From Actinomucor elegans (taxonomy: Eukaryota; Mucoromycota; Mucoromycetes; Mucorales; Mucoraceae), in assembly GCA_026027325.1 (NCBI GenBank), contig JAMSLZ010000004.1, forward strand, positions 2,790,001 to 2,854,000: a stretch of 64,000 nucleotides of DNA, read 5' to 3'. The notes below the pieces were generated by a model. That model had not been told where the DNA came from, did not search any database, and was given only the letters and a program-made list of their open reading frames with translations. Positions 25,249 to 36,003 of this stretch are shown here, piece by piece (within the stretch, counting starts at the first letter, position 1; the number at the start of each line of letters is the position of its first letter). The position numbers were made by a program, and so were the translations under genes.

Positions 25249-26611
25249 ATGGACTCAAACGATTTAAAGACATTACAAAAGAGAGTGGCAAGAACAAAGC
25301 GAGACTTGAAAAAATGGGAGTCTGTATTTGAGCAAAAGCACGGCCGTCCACCTACCATCAAAGATATCAGTGACAGACCGAACATTGGTAATAGAATGCT
25401 TTCTTGTAGAACTATGAATACAATGCTAAGTTATTACTCATAGAGAAATTCTATAAAAAGTACAATCACCTCAAAAAGCAGTTAAAGAAAGAGACTGAGC
25501 TACAAGGCATGTCTACTGCTTCTTCACCCTCAATCAATGATACCCAATCCAATTCGACATCACCTCAACGTCGATCCACAGAACAAAAAGCAGATTCCGT
25601 TGAATTCGAACGATCCCCTAGCCATCCCATGTCTCGTATGAAATCTATCTTTCAACAAGAAGGCACATCCTTGACCGTGCGACGTGCTTCTGAAGTGGAT
25701 CAACTAAAAGCTGCTATGGCAGCAGCAGCATCAGCAGCATCATCCAGTACCAGTACCAGTACCAGCCAGGGTGATCGTGAGCTCACTGAAGACGAAGCAT
25801 TCTGGCTCGGTATCACGCCCACCAGTACCGCAGCAACACCTACTTCGTCATCGCCGCCGCCATCTTCATCATCACAGCCTCGTTTGATCTTGGGTGGATC
25901 ACAACCCAATAAAAAGCGTACAACGAAGCCCGTCTACCGTCGTAGAAGACAAATGTTATTAACACAATCGCAACCTTTGCCCGAACCAACACCACAACCG
26001 CCTATTAAGATATCATCACAACCCAATAATCGCTCTGTATATAATATGGAAGAAGATGATGAGGATGATGATATGGAAGGCATTGAAATTGTAAATCATG
26101 AAGTAAACCCTTTTCGACACTATGATCCATCCTTATTTCATTGGGATGACCCCACATTCTCTGTGGGTCCTGGTTTTTTCAGTTCCAAAGCATGCACTTC
26201 GTTCATGATTCCTATCTTGAAAGATTCAGCTCGCCGCGATCGCGTATTAAAGAAGCTAGCCAAAGGAACATTAGGCGAAGTATTGGCTGAGAATCAAGCC
26301 ATGGAAGAAGATTTGGATGAAGAAATGAGAGAGTTTATTGCTAATAATACAATCATTGATCCTAACGTAAAGCAATCATACATTTAATGCGTATTATGTA
26401 TTTGACCTAATATTCATATCATATAGAGCCTGGAATCCGCATTAGTACCCATTGATGAGAATATGATGAGTACACGAGAATATACTTATAAAAAGAAACC
26501 GCTTCAAAAGCGACAGACCAAGTTATTTAAACGTAAGTCTAGATGTATACATGTTGTATATTCGATACTAACACTGTTGTGCATGTAGTGAAATTTGTAG
26601 AAACACGGTAG
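25249..26611 (+). CDS. Sld2/Drc1-type DNA replication initiation factor
   Basis: Likely the Sld2 homologue (RecQL4 N-terminal family) that, after CDK phosphorylation, helps load CMG helicase components at origins. Exons are 25249-25387, 25444-26366, 26427-26532 and 26589-26611 (396 residues). The N-terminal homology block is LKTLQKRVARTKRDLKKWES, EQKHGRPPTIKDISDRPNI, then EKFYKKYNHLKKQLKKE, joined across intron 1. The middle is Ser/Thr/Pro/Gln-rich with several SP/TP sites (STSPQRR, FERSPSHP), typical of CDK targets. The second conserved block is NPFRHYDPSLFHWDDPTFSVGPGFF followed by DRVLKKLAKGTLGEVLAEN. The C-terminus is basic (KKKPLQKRQTKLFK), as in Sld2 DNA-binding tails. Exons 3 and 4 were found from splice sites and frame; stopping at 26387 would lose this basic tail. 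Confidence 0.88.
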
Positions 26612-26633
26612 CTTTTTTAAATTCCTCTCTTTC

Positions 26634-26660
26634 ACACACACACACACACACACGCACACA
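26634..26660. repeat. CA dinucleotide microsatellite
   Basis: ACACAC run with one CG interruption, followed within 50 bp by a TA run at 26691-26712, in the 3' flank of the Sld2-type gene. Confidence 0.85.
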
Positions 26661-26832
26661 AAGAAATGACAAATTACCCCACATCATGTTATATATATAT
26701 ATATATATATATCGTACAATGAGAATACGCATAAAAGAAAGGATATTTTATTTATTGTTATATTATATACAAAAAAAGCTTTCATTAAGGCCCTTTGATG
26801 AAGAATGGGTATAAATTAGACAGGATGAATAG

Positions 26833-27108
26833 TTATGAACGAGATCGGAGCTGACGCAATACATTGTATCCTTCAGCGCCTCTTCTCGAGTTAGTCCAAG
26901 TGTTCTTTTTAACAATCACATCTTGTTCAAGCGTATCCGTAAAGTTAAAGCCTTCGAAATTCTGCATCCTTTCTTCAAGTGTTTCTTGAGGCGCAGAACG
27001 ATCATAGTCCATAGAACTATGTGTATAGAAGACTGTATCCAAGTCATCAAATTTAACAGACCTCTCAGAGTTAATAGAGGAAGAATTCGATAAAGAACGA
27101 TGAAGCAT
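26833..27108 (-). CDS. Small orphan protein with THSS-x-DYDR motif
   Basis: Single-exon frame of 91 residues, convergent with the Sld2-type gene. It begins MLHRSLSNSSSINSERSVKF, and contains the motif VFYTHSSMDYDRSAP, then a helical stretch ERMQNFEGFNF and a basic end (LRQLRSRS). A V-x-F...THS-x-x-YDR pattern recurs in small fungal proteins of unknown role; that similarity is from memory. The ATG is preceded by an A-rich leader typical of genes here. Function unknown. Confidence 0.6.
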   Translation of the reverse strand: MLHRSLSNSSSINSERSVKFDDLDTVFYTHSSMDYDRSAPQETLEERMQNFEGFNFTDTLEQDVIVKKNTWTNSRRGAEGYNVLRQLRSRS

Positions 27109-27254
27109 TTTGTTTTGAAAAAGAAAAAAAAAATAGAGCTGGTGGGAAAACTTCTAAAACGAAAGTTGAGTCCTCTTTATATGCAAAATGCTAGAACAAA
27201 AAACGAATTATCTATGAAGTCGGCTGACCTTTTTGCCGTCTTATCTGTTCAAAG

Positions 27255-27297
27255 CCAGCCCGGACGTGGCCTGGCCCTGGCCTGGCTGCCACGCGAA
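27255..27297. repeat. GC-rich TGGCC-repeat patch
   Basis: CCAGCCCGGACGTGGCC continues into TGGCCCTGGCCTGGCTGCC. The flanking DNA is far more AT-rich. It is nearly self-complementary over its length (CAGCC near the left, GGCTG near the right). Confidence 0.5.
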
Positions 27298-29525
27298 AGC
27301 TCTACAGAAAATTCGTGTACGGTTTCATTCATGCTCAATACAATGGGTTTCACAGTATAGAATGACCCCACTTTTGGTGATACACTTTCCAATGAGAAAA
27401 GAAAGTTTACAGTTATCCCGTACGTACCGCCTTTATAGGGCTTAGAGCCCCAAAAGGCCAAATTACCTGTGACATGGTATCCTGATAGATTTAAAAGGGA
27501 AATCTATAAGCCAAATCAATCATTTTCCTATTGTAAACAATTGAGTAGTACAAATAGCCACTGAAAGACGTATCCAGTTTTGGGCCAGGATAGATACCCA
27601 TCAAATCCACATGTCCGAATAAACCGTGTTTACCCGTAAATGCATAGAACAGTTATTGGGTAAATTAACCATTGGAAAGTAGCTAGCTCTGCTTAATAGC
27701 CAGAAAAGTTTATATATAGTAATAAAAATAAGTTTACTAGGGGGTGGGGAATTAAGCTGTACAGACTAGCAAATGTTGTATTTATCAAGTCGATCATGCT
27801 TATTTATCGATATAGGATCGCAATTCATATTAGGTGTCATGGAGAACATATCGCCACTTTTTTTCATGATAGAGGGATTATCTAAACTTTGTTCCCGACT
27901 CTTTATGGCTGTACAGTATCGATAACACGAAAACAGGAAGATATTAACGGGATAACATTTTGTATGATAGGTAAAGTCCCTTATGCATCTTTCTATCCTT
28001 TCAGCAGAGGAAAATCTTTCTGGGACTCGCAGATTGACCGGCTACTTACGTCTGTAATGCAAACTCTGAGCGGGCTATCTAAATCAGAAAGGAACATGAT
28101 CAACCAGTTGTGTACAATCATACATAATATGCTTTCTACGATTTCGGGACTCTAGACCGACTTGAGAACAATTAGAAACGATTGTATAGCTCATTTGGTA
28201 CTTTTTTAAAGTTATAATGTAAGTTAATTCATGTAACCAATAAGAGTATTATACCAGAAACCTTTTAGCAAATTTTATCATTTACGGTTCATGATGTAAT
28301 CATTAGAGTATTTTCTAATGCTTCTACATGGGCTATATGGCAACTACGCACCTATATTGTCATTTTCACTTCTGTAAAGCTTCCAGATGGGGCTTATTAC
28401 TATATCTTATTGTATAATTTCGCTTGCTCTTGGTACTTTTGCTATTTTTGATTACTTACCGTTCAATCCCCCGCTAGTCAAAATACCCCTCATTAAAAAT
28501 GAATATTTTCTAGGATACTTTCCTAGAAGCCTACAATTTTCAATTTATAGGCATAACTTGTAATAGCATATTGTTCATAACATAGTGGATTGTTATTATT
28601 ATTTTCATATTGTTCTATATATCAAAAAAAAACAAAAAAAAAACGAGTGCTCTATCATAAAACTAACAAGAAACTTTGACAGTACATATAATTTTTGCTT
28701 TCAAAATAAAATATAACATAATGTTGACTTCATTAAGTGTGTAATCAAATCACATACAGATTTTGTTAAATGGTCCCATGTCAGCTTACTCTTTTCCACA
28801 ATATATACAAAGAAAAATCCATAAAACTTTAATTCTCAACGTTTAAACTCTTCAATCCAATCAAAATGTTTGTCGCGTAAAATCGTTTCGTCGCGAAACT
28901 TGGGTCCATATACTGGGGAAGTTTTATTTTCGTATATATAAAGTTTTTAACGTACTCTATTGGCTGTCATAAACTGAAATGTTTTATGCATAATGTGTTT
29001 TCAAAAAAAAAAGTTATCACTATCTTTCACACTAATCACTCTCCAGAGATTGTTCGATACTTAGAGTTCTATATATGATATGCATCATTATTCAGTGAGA
29101 CTTTATCCAAGACAAATTGATGTAACTGTTAATGACCGTATAAAGAGGTATTCCGTCAGACAGATTCCCCCACGAGGACGGGCTACAACCATAAATGCCT
29201 TAGCAATGATGATGATATAGCACGTTTTAAGATTGTTTTAATTTGCATAAGCTGAAGTCTCTGATGTATAATTACTTATAGCACAAAAAATAATCTCTAG
29301 TTTCCTACAACCAATAATGCCTAACTTTGGTTCAAGATCTAGGACTATTGATGTCAGTGACGCAACACATGGTCTAACAGGGTAGAAATCTTCGCCATCT
29401 ATTCTCCAATCTATCTACATCCCTGTTAGCTCAACTGCTTTTACAGTACCACCTTTTAATTACTACTGTCCTTCAAAGCCTGTTATAGCGTAGCATTCAA
29501 TCTAGCCGCAACTTATGGCGGCACA

Positions 29526-29563
29526 ATAGGGCTCAGCCTCAGCAGCCACTATCAGAGCCCTAT
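29526..29563. repeat. Short inverted repeat, 9-bp stem
   Basis: ATAGGGCTC and GAGCCCTAT are separated by 20 bases in a locally GC-rich stretch. No gene ends here, so a terminator role is unlikely. Confidence 0.5.
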
Positions 29564-30085
29564 CATTCTTCACCGTGCGTTTGTACCACACACACGATGG
29601 TTCATGCATACTTGGTACTAAGGTCTTCTTTTGATGCTATTGGGTAGCATGATGAGGCGTGTTTCTTGTAATGACTATTGGCTAATGGTTCTAAGGATGA
29701 CCCATCGCTTGTATTTATGCAGATCCTGTGAATAAGAATAGATCGTCAGATAGAGTCAATGCGCAACATAGTAAATGAACTGTTGATTCATTATTGTTGT
29801 ACAGATGAAAGAAATTAGCGGTTGAAATGCAACAATCACCAATAACTAAACTCCGATAACGTTGTCATTCTTTGTTCCTGAATTAAGAACTCGTGACATT
29901 AATCATCCAAAGCGAAATGCTTTTAAATAAAAGGTCATACAAATTCCACTAAATTTTACGATACTTATGAAAAGAGTATTGTTTTTACAAATTTCGAGTT
30001 TATTTTATTCTTCAAGATTTAGAAGACTTATCTTGGATATTACAGCTTGGTATATATATATTAGCTTGATTTAAGAGTTATAAAT

Positions 30086-30790
30086 TTATCTTCCATTATT
30101 AGCATCAGTGATAATATCAAAATAATAATTAATATTGGGTTCAAGGCTATCTACTAAAGCTTGGGCAGGCAAGTATCCAGCAAGATTAGCTGATTTATGG
30201 TATTGAATGGCATTATAGACCGAATGTCAGTCGATTATACAATCAGAGATGATATAATAATGGAAGGTGCAGTACCAGTATTATTTAAATATGCAATGTA
30301 GTGCTTTTGATCTTCTGTCAATTGCTTGCACAATGGATAATTATTGAACTCATTGTTTTCTGGACAATGATTATGATCGTTTGAATTGTTTCTTGTAGAA
30401 AATCTTCCTGATTTGGGTCCAATAGTCCATTCAAATGGACATTCCTTCCTCTTAGACCTTCCATTTCGTATACGTTTAGTTACCACTTTGATAACTTCAG
30501 GGTTTCTCCCTCTATCACAATTGTATATGGCATAACAGAAAGAACCTTTGCTGTCTCCGCTGGATCTACACTTTAATACTTCAAATAAATGAATTCTGAC
30601 AAAGGATTCAGTGTATTATTTGGCTTCTTCAAATGTATTAAACCATTCAAGTTTTTCAGAATTTCCAGCATTATAATACTCTTCTTCATCAGATTCCTTT
30701 CTAAAGCCTTCACCAAAAATGTCGACCAAATTACAAACATCTCTTTCGGCATTTTATTCATTCCGAGTACAAGATCCTTAAAAGCTGCGA
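30086..30790 (-). pseudogene. Broken FAR1/MULE-type transposase fragment
   Basis: Reading the minus strand from about 30760, one frame gives ERDVCNLVDIFGEGFRK, then EKLEWFNTFEEAK, a stop, and YTESFVRIHLFEVLKCRSSG. It then enters VTKRIRNGRSKRKECPFEWT, DHNHCPENNEF and KQLTEDQKHYIAYLNNTG. The Cys...Cys-Pro-Phe and D-H-N-H pattern with a TEDQ helix matches the FAR1/WRKY-GCM1-type DNA-binding domain of MULE transposases. After a one-base frameshift near 30250 and a further stop, ANLAGYLPAQALVDSLEPNI and YYFDIITDANNGR continue to 30086. At least two stops and one frameshift make it non-functional. The catalytic DDE part is absent. Confidence 0.65.
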
Positions 30791-31144
30791 CTAACTTTGA
30801 TCGTAGCATCAACGTTCTGTTGTGTCTGAGTTTGATTGCTTGTTCTCCAATACTCTAATCCATGCATTATGCTAACAAAATCACTATACGAAATAAGTTC
30901 TTCTATATCTGACATTGTTCCTAGTCAAAATAATGGTATAAAGAAAGTACGCCGCAATTATAAACCAAACAATTGTGGCACAATCATTTTATATTCAGCG
31001 AGCGTTTTATTACGAAATGAGAGATTAGAGCTACTTAATTCTGAGGTGTATTTCTTGCCATCGAAACGTTGAATCCTTAGATAGCTTTTTTTTGCGTTTC
31101 AAATTCAATGACTTAGCTATAGAAAAGACGAGTTTCCATATGCG

Positions 31145-31172
31145 TTTTTTTTTTTTTTTTTTTTTTTTTTTT
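31145..31172 (-). repeat. 28-base poly-T (poly-A on the minus strand)
   Basis: On the minus strand, an AATAAA-containing sequence and GGAGCCCGCTCCCTTAC come immediately before the A run. That order looks like the 3' end of a retroposed poly-adenylated transcript. No coding sequence of a retroelement is recognised upstream. Confidence 0.5.
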
Positions 31173-31449
31173 GTAAGGGAGCGGGCTCCATTTTTATTTA
31201 AGGTCCTTTAAATGTCAGGTGTGAGAAGAATAAAAGACTGGTATAATAATAATAAATTAAGTTGACAATTGAATGAATCTTCCAAATGTGCTGCAATCTC
31301 AATAAGTAAACAATATTATTCAAACTCAACTTAATTCCAAACACCCATAATTTGATTTTTTTTAGTCCAAATAGCCAAAATTGCAGTCCAAATAGCATCA
31401 CCCTTTTGATTTAATGGTGCATTAATGATTTATACTTATTCATATCAAA

Positions 31450-31560
31450 GTGCTAATCTACATTACAATCATTATTTGACTGAAATACAAGAGGTATATT
31501 ACACATGTACGGCCTATAGTAAATTTCATACATTTCACGCGAACTGAATTCAATGAACGG
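31450..31560 (+). repeat. Repeat remnant matching 52560-52680
   Basis: Shared in the same order: TTATTTGACTGAA(A/G)TACAA, GCCTATAG(T/C), TTTC(A)..GTGAACTGA-like and TTCAATGA(A/T)...CAG. The orientation is the same. It appears to be a flank of the ~170-bp family. Confidence 0.55.
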
Positions 31561-31788
31561 CAGCAACATCTACATACTAGTTCCCCCTGCTTCATTGTAA
31601 TTGCTATAAGTTTTTAATAATGGTATGATACAGGCTCATATCAGTGCCATAAATTCAAAATCGCAGTGAGTATATTCTGATATATAAATTGAGCAATAGG
31701 TATGATGGTAGCTAAATTGTTTCTATTACCACTAAGTTTTTATTGAAAGTAGACCTGTACAGAGGAAGCGTTTCCAGACTAAAAGCGT

Positions 31789-32316
31789 TCAGAATCTCGA
31801 CACTGGATTTTTTCCCTTCTCTGCCAAATTGGCTACGGGGTAAATATTATGTACGCGAGCCAATGGAGCTTTCACGACAACACTGCATATATGTAATACT
31901 TTGTAACACATTTTTCGCATCACTAATAACAAGTGTCGACTCTTTTGATTTTTCCTTATAGGTCGTTGTAATTTTAAAAAGTGTTTTCTAATAAATTTTG
32001 GTTGCGATCTTTCGAGTGAGTGTACAGGTAAATGAGTTTCTGAAGGCGCTGGCGTAATTATAGCAGGTGATGTTATAGTGCAGGCAGGTTTTGGAACTGT
32101 ATGGTGATAATGGTGAGGTAAGCCACATAACATGCAATATGCTGGATACATGATGGGTTCATGGTAATAATACCGAGATTCCTCAGTGGCTGATGTGATG
32201 TAATAATAGGGACGAGGTTCTGCTGAGGTGATAGTATTATTTGAGCAGTCTAATGTGATGGAAGAGGATGGAGACCACATCTGTAGGTTACTTGTGAATG
32301 GTACATGCTGAGACAT
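31789..32316 (-). CDS. Orphan Tyr/Pro/His-rich protein
   Basis: Single frame of 175 residues from the ATG at 32316 (MSQHVPFTSNLQMWS). An open extension upstream begins with TTG and is not used. The middle is rich in Tyr, His, Pro and Ser/Thr (YYYITSATEESRYYYHEPIM, CMLCGLPHHYHH), followed by a basic stretch RKHFLKLQRPIRKNQKS and a hydrophobic segment CYKVLHICSVVV. No known domain is recognised. The start lies 212 bp downstream of the nucleoside-transporter stop on the same strand. Coding status rests on length and composition. Confidence 0.5.
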   Translation of the reverse strand: MSQHVPFTSNLQMWSPSSSITLDCSNNTITSAEPRPYYYITSATEESRYYYHEPIMYPAYCMLCGLPHHYHHTVPKPACTITSPAIITPAPSETHLPVHSLERSQPKFIRKHFLKLQRPIRKNQKSRHLLLVMRKMCYKVLHICSVVVKAPLARVHNIYPVANLAEKGKNPVSRF

Positions 32317-32527
32317 CTTTTGAGAAGAAAGAGATAAACTCAAGTTAGTACTATAAAAATACGGATTATATGCACTCTAATTTTAATGATCTATAAGTTC
32401 TTTTCTAATAGGGAGATACACAGAAAAAACAATGCTTAGTTTTTTCCTTTATTAGACTTGCAAAGCGATGTTTTTTGGACCCGTCCTGTTGTAAATTCAG
32501 TTGCTGATTCGTTTATTTGTATATTAT

Positions 32528-34097
32528 TTAAACCATCCATCTGGCTATAAAGCTCAAACAACCTCCAATCGCCAACCCTAACACCAACGAGAAGCTCATT
32601 ACGCTACCAACCATTGACTTTTCTTTCGAAGTTTGAATTGATTTGAGTTGAGGTGCTGCCATCATGGCCAAACTACAAATCCATCCGTTCGTTACTGCGA
32701 ATATCCAAATCAACACAAAATACACAAAATCACTATTGATCAGCACTGGCAGCTGGCGTTGTTCCGAAACAATCACGTTACACACTAAAAACAAAGGAAT
32801 AAAGACTGTACGTAACGCAGACAGCAAGGCCAAGTAGTTAACTTGAAAGATTTGAAAGCAGGAAGAAATGGGCATCATACGGCCAACCCAATCACCTACA
32901 TTGAATAACAAAAAGTGAAATGCGACAAAGATATCATCGTCAAAGAACCGATTGTTTGTGACCTTGATACCACCACTGGGCCTGCGAATTGACTTGATCA
33001 AAGCAGTAATGGAAGGGAACAGCATCAATGTGATAATAAAGATATATCCCACAGTAAAAATGAGTACACTCGATTTACGCACAATAGAAATGATGGTGAC
33101 AGGCGGTTCGTTGATTGCTTCAAAGACTTGCTCTTCAGAGGAAACTACTTGATCGCGTGCATCCATAATACGACGATAGAAAGGCAGTTTCACCACAGTA
33201 ATACGACCAACCAATGCAGCAGTAGTGATTAAAAACGCTGATAAAAAGTACAAAAAAGCAGATCGACTGATGGAGGCCTCGTCGGGAATATCATTAGCGC
33301 TTCCAGCAAGCGCACTCAAGATAGAAGATACAGCCACAATGACGCCTGCAATACCTTGGCCGCTGTAACAAGTGTTATTATGCAACACTTTCTCTAATTC
33401 GTCACAAAATACCTTAGAACAGCTTGCATGTACATGGGAGGCAATTGACTGGCCTCACTAAACACAGAATTCTGGAAAAAGCTTGTAGTGGCACCAGTCA
33501 AAACAATCAGCGCCATAATGAACCAAAAGTAGCCTGAACCTCCTATCTCTGTTTCAACTGTCACTGCCAAAATGCCAAATACAACGGTATTTATGAATAT
33601 AGGAATAAATGAATTCACATTGTATGCTGACTATACAATCAAATCAGTGGTTTAGCTGGCACATAAAACAAAGGCTTACTCTATTCTGCATCCATAGGAT
33701 AAGCACAAAGGTCATCAAGTTGGTAATAGTAAAATAGGTCGAGAAATAGTTTTGAAAGTTCTCTTCATAAGGTGATCCAGCAAACCTTTTAGCAAAGTAT
33801 TCGGAAGCTGTAATAAATACTATGTATAAACTTGTTAATCAGCTATAAGAGTAATGTCGCATTTCGGTCAATTACCATTCCAAGGTAATAACATGGCAAT
33901 GCCATATATAAAGTAGATCTAGGAATTGGGTAAACAACCACTTTTTATTCGGCATATATAATACATCAATACACTACCCAATACACCAGTTTGTATTTAT
34001 CATGTTCACCTGTATCTTCTATTTGCTGAGCTAACAAGTGTCTAGTCTCTTCAGTGCTTCCTTTTTGAAGGAACTTGGACTTTAAGGCATCAAACAT
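32528..34097 (-). CDS. Equilibrative nucleoside transporter (ENT/SLC29 family)
   Basis: Facilitates nucleoside movement across a membrane; the yeast homologue Fun26 is vacuolar, others are at the cell surface. Exons in transcript order: 34097-33978, 33918-33876, 33819-33680, 33630-33413 and 33362-32528 (451 residues). TM1 carries WIYFIYGIAMLLPWNVFITA, rebuilt across two introns; the LPWN-(F/V)-I-T-A block is an ENT signature. GATTSFFQNSVFSEASQLPP (TM4 region) and FHLLFNVGDWVGR (TM8) are also diagnostic. Roughly eleven hydrophobic segments are present, with the large loop between TM6 and TM7 holding KLPFYRRIMDARDQ and an acidic stretch. The soluble N-terminus of about 35 residues is short. Length is normal for the family. 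Confidence 0.94.
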
Positions 34098-36003
34098 TGT
34101 ATATATAACAAAAGAGATAAAGAGAGAGAAAAAGCAATTTTTATATTTAACGGGGAAATGATATTGGCTACGAATGCCCTGTGACTCACTAATGGATTCA
34201 TGCAAGCAAAAAAGTTCATAGTGGATTCTTGAAACATATCAGACAGGCAACGCCCATTATATTTCTGAAGATCAACTGTACTGAAGGTAGGTCATGCACA
34301 TTCCCTTTTGAAACCATACAATAACAAGCTGCTTTCATTGGTGCGAGAACCCCACTTGACGGAGTAGTAAAGCTTATCCGATGTATGCTGACACACCACT
34401 TGAGCAAAATGCCACCCGTAATAAACTCTCCTTTAAAGATAACATATGTAACTCTTCGAGCAACCTATCATCTGCATGTGGGTAATGAAAAGCAATTCCT
34501 TTTTATATCGCTGCAAATGTCTTTGTCATAAAGTATCCACGTAGTACAGTGTAGAAGCATACTCTTACTCATTTTACCAATCCAGTAATTGAAAACCTCG
34601 ATTCTCAAAAAAAAAACCGATATTTCATAGGGTATACTTGCATAAATTGAGTCAGGGATACCAGCGAGCATTAACATTGCATTTTCCGCTTTAGGTCATC
34701 TTGTAATAAAGCAATCGTTTCTTGGTATAATTGTTAATGTCCAGTAACAAGAAAACATGCATCTTAAATAGCCGATTCAAAACAAAACAAAAATGTAACT
34801 CGAGACTTTCAATTACGTACTGAAGATATGAATGAGTAATATGAATAAGACATGGCTTGTAATGACATCCTTTCATATAAATCAATTCTTTCTGGGCATT
34901 GAACACTAATTAAATGCAGCATTTGAACGAGATCGCTGGCGTTCATCAGATTTCTGAGCTTTCATTTCCAAAAATTTTAAACCTCATAAATTAACCATAA
35001 AAACTGAACAAGCTGACATAAAAGATGATGAGCATAAATTACGGTTCTTTAAGATTAGTAAAAATCTATATAAATAATATTGACTTTCGAATGGCATGTA
35101 TTTTTTAAAGAAACAATCACAGAAAACTACGATCTAGAAATACCTAGCCTAATACTGTCGGATCTCTTTAGAGCTTGGGCATGAGCGTATATATTTTACA
35201 AATTTACTAGTTTAGAAAAAGTATGCTTGAATCTATATAATCCTCTAAAGCCGATGATCAGTTTAGGTTTATTGTTGAACTAGCACGCAACTTTGTATTT
35301 TTTTATGATTTTGTCAAGAGGGGTACCTGACGTTATCTGATCATGATGCGATGAACTGGATTTTCATTCACAGCAACCAATAGAATCCTTGAAGTTATCA
35401 TGTGGTGACAGTGAACTACTTTCAGGTAGACCAACATCAATCCTAGTTGAACAAACGTAAAAAGGGTGAGACATTAAAAAATCGTATAGCAATACCATAG
35501 AGAATAATTCTCACGCAGCAAGTGTGGTTTATCCGAAGCTTTTAGTTGACTTACTCTGATCGGAATCCTCCGCCCAAGTTTGTTTACTTGTCTACTAGAA
35601 GGGAAAAAAAACGTTATCTTATTTGTTTTTTAACGTCGTTAAAAAAGAGTGTATCCCCCCCCCTTTTTTTTTCTGTAACGATTTATATTCTTCCTGGTGC
35701 ACTGTCAAGAGACAATTTTGTACAGTTTCTGAATAGTGCAAATGCATATCTTCGCCACTACACGATCTATCCTATTGGACATTGTCGATTTTTAAATATA
35801 ACATCAGATAGAAATAGCTTATTTTTTAACAAGAGCTTCATTTTTTCAATGACAAAATACTTGTGAAGAATAAACTAGTGCATCTAATGATTCAACCACT
35901 AATCAACGTTTCGTATAATATGACAAGTTATTGATTTGTAAATGCAGATTTATTTGTTGGAAACAAGCATCTGGCTGTTAGTCTTGTGGACATAGTTATC
36001 AAT
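34098..36003. other. Intergenic, no supported gene
   Basis: Small frames on the minus strand at 34216-34407 and 34468-34677 and on the plus strand at 35546-35866 have no firm motif. A poly-C/poly-T junction lies at 35656-35674. Confidence 0.45.

Larger units (their letters stand above)
27109..30085. other. Gene-poor interval with a GC-rich patch
   Basis: No gene supported over 3 kb. A GC-rich, TGGCC-repeating patch lies at 27255-27297 and a 9-bp stem inverted repeat at 29526-29563. Short frames at 27100-27461 and 27889-28155 lack motifs; the latter opens with TTG, not ATG. Confidence 0.45.
30791..31788. other. Intergenic with poly-T tract and repeat remnant
   Basis: Contains a 28-base poly-T at 31145-31172, a T/G-rich block at 31330-31400 with repeated TTTGG on the minus strand, and at 31450-31560 a sequence matching part of the repeat array near 52560-52680. 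Confidence 0.5.

Noticed and set aside
27889..28155. 88-codon plus-strand frame in the 27-30 kb interval
   Set aside because: It opens with TTG rather than ATG, is bounded directly upstream by a stop, and has no motif or splice extension.
34216..34407. Minus-strand frame with a hydrophobic pattern faintly like the start of an EamA drug/metabolite transporter
   Set aside because: Only one possible helix is visible, no continuation was found on either side and the similarity is too weak to call even a pseudogene.
35546..35866. 106-codon plus-strand frame
   Set aside because: It opens with TTG and runs through poly-C and poly-T tracts; composition is not coding-like.
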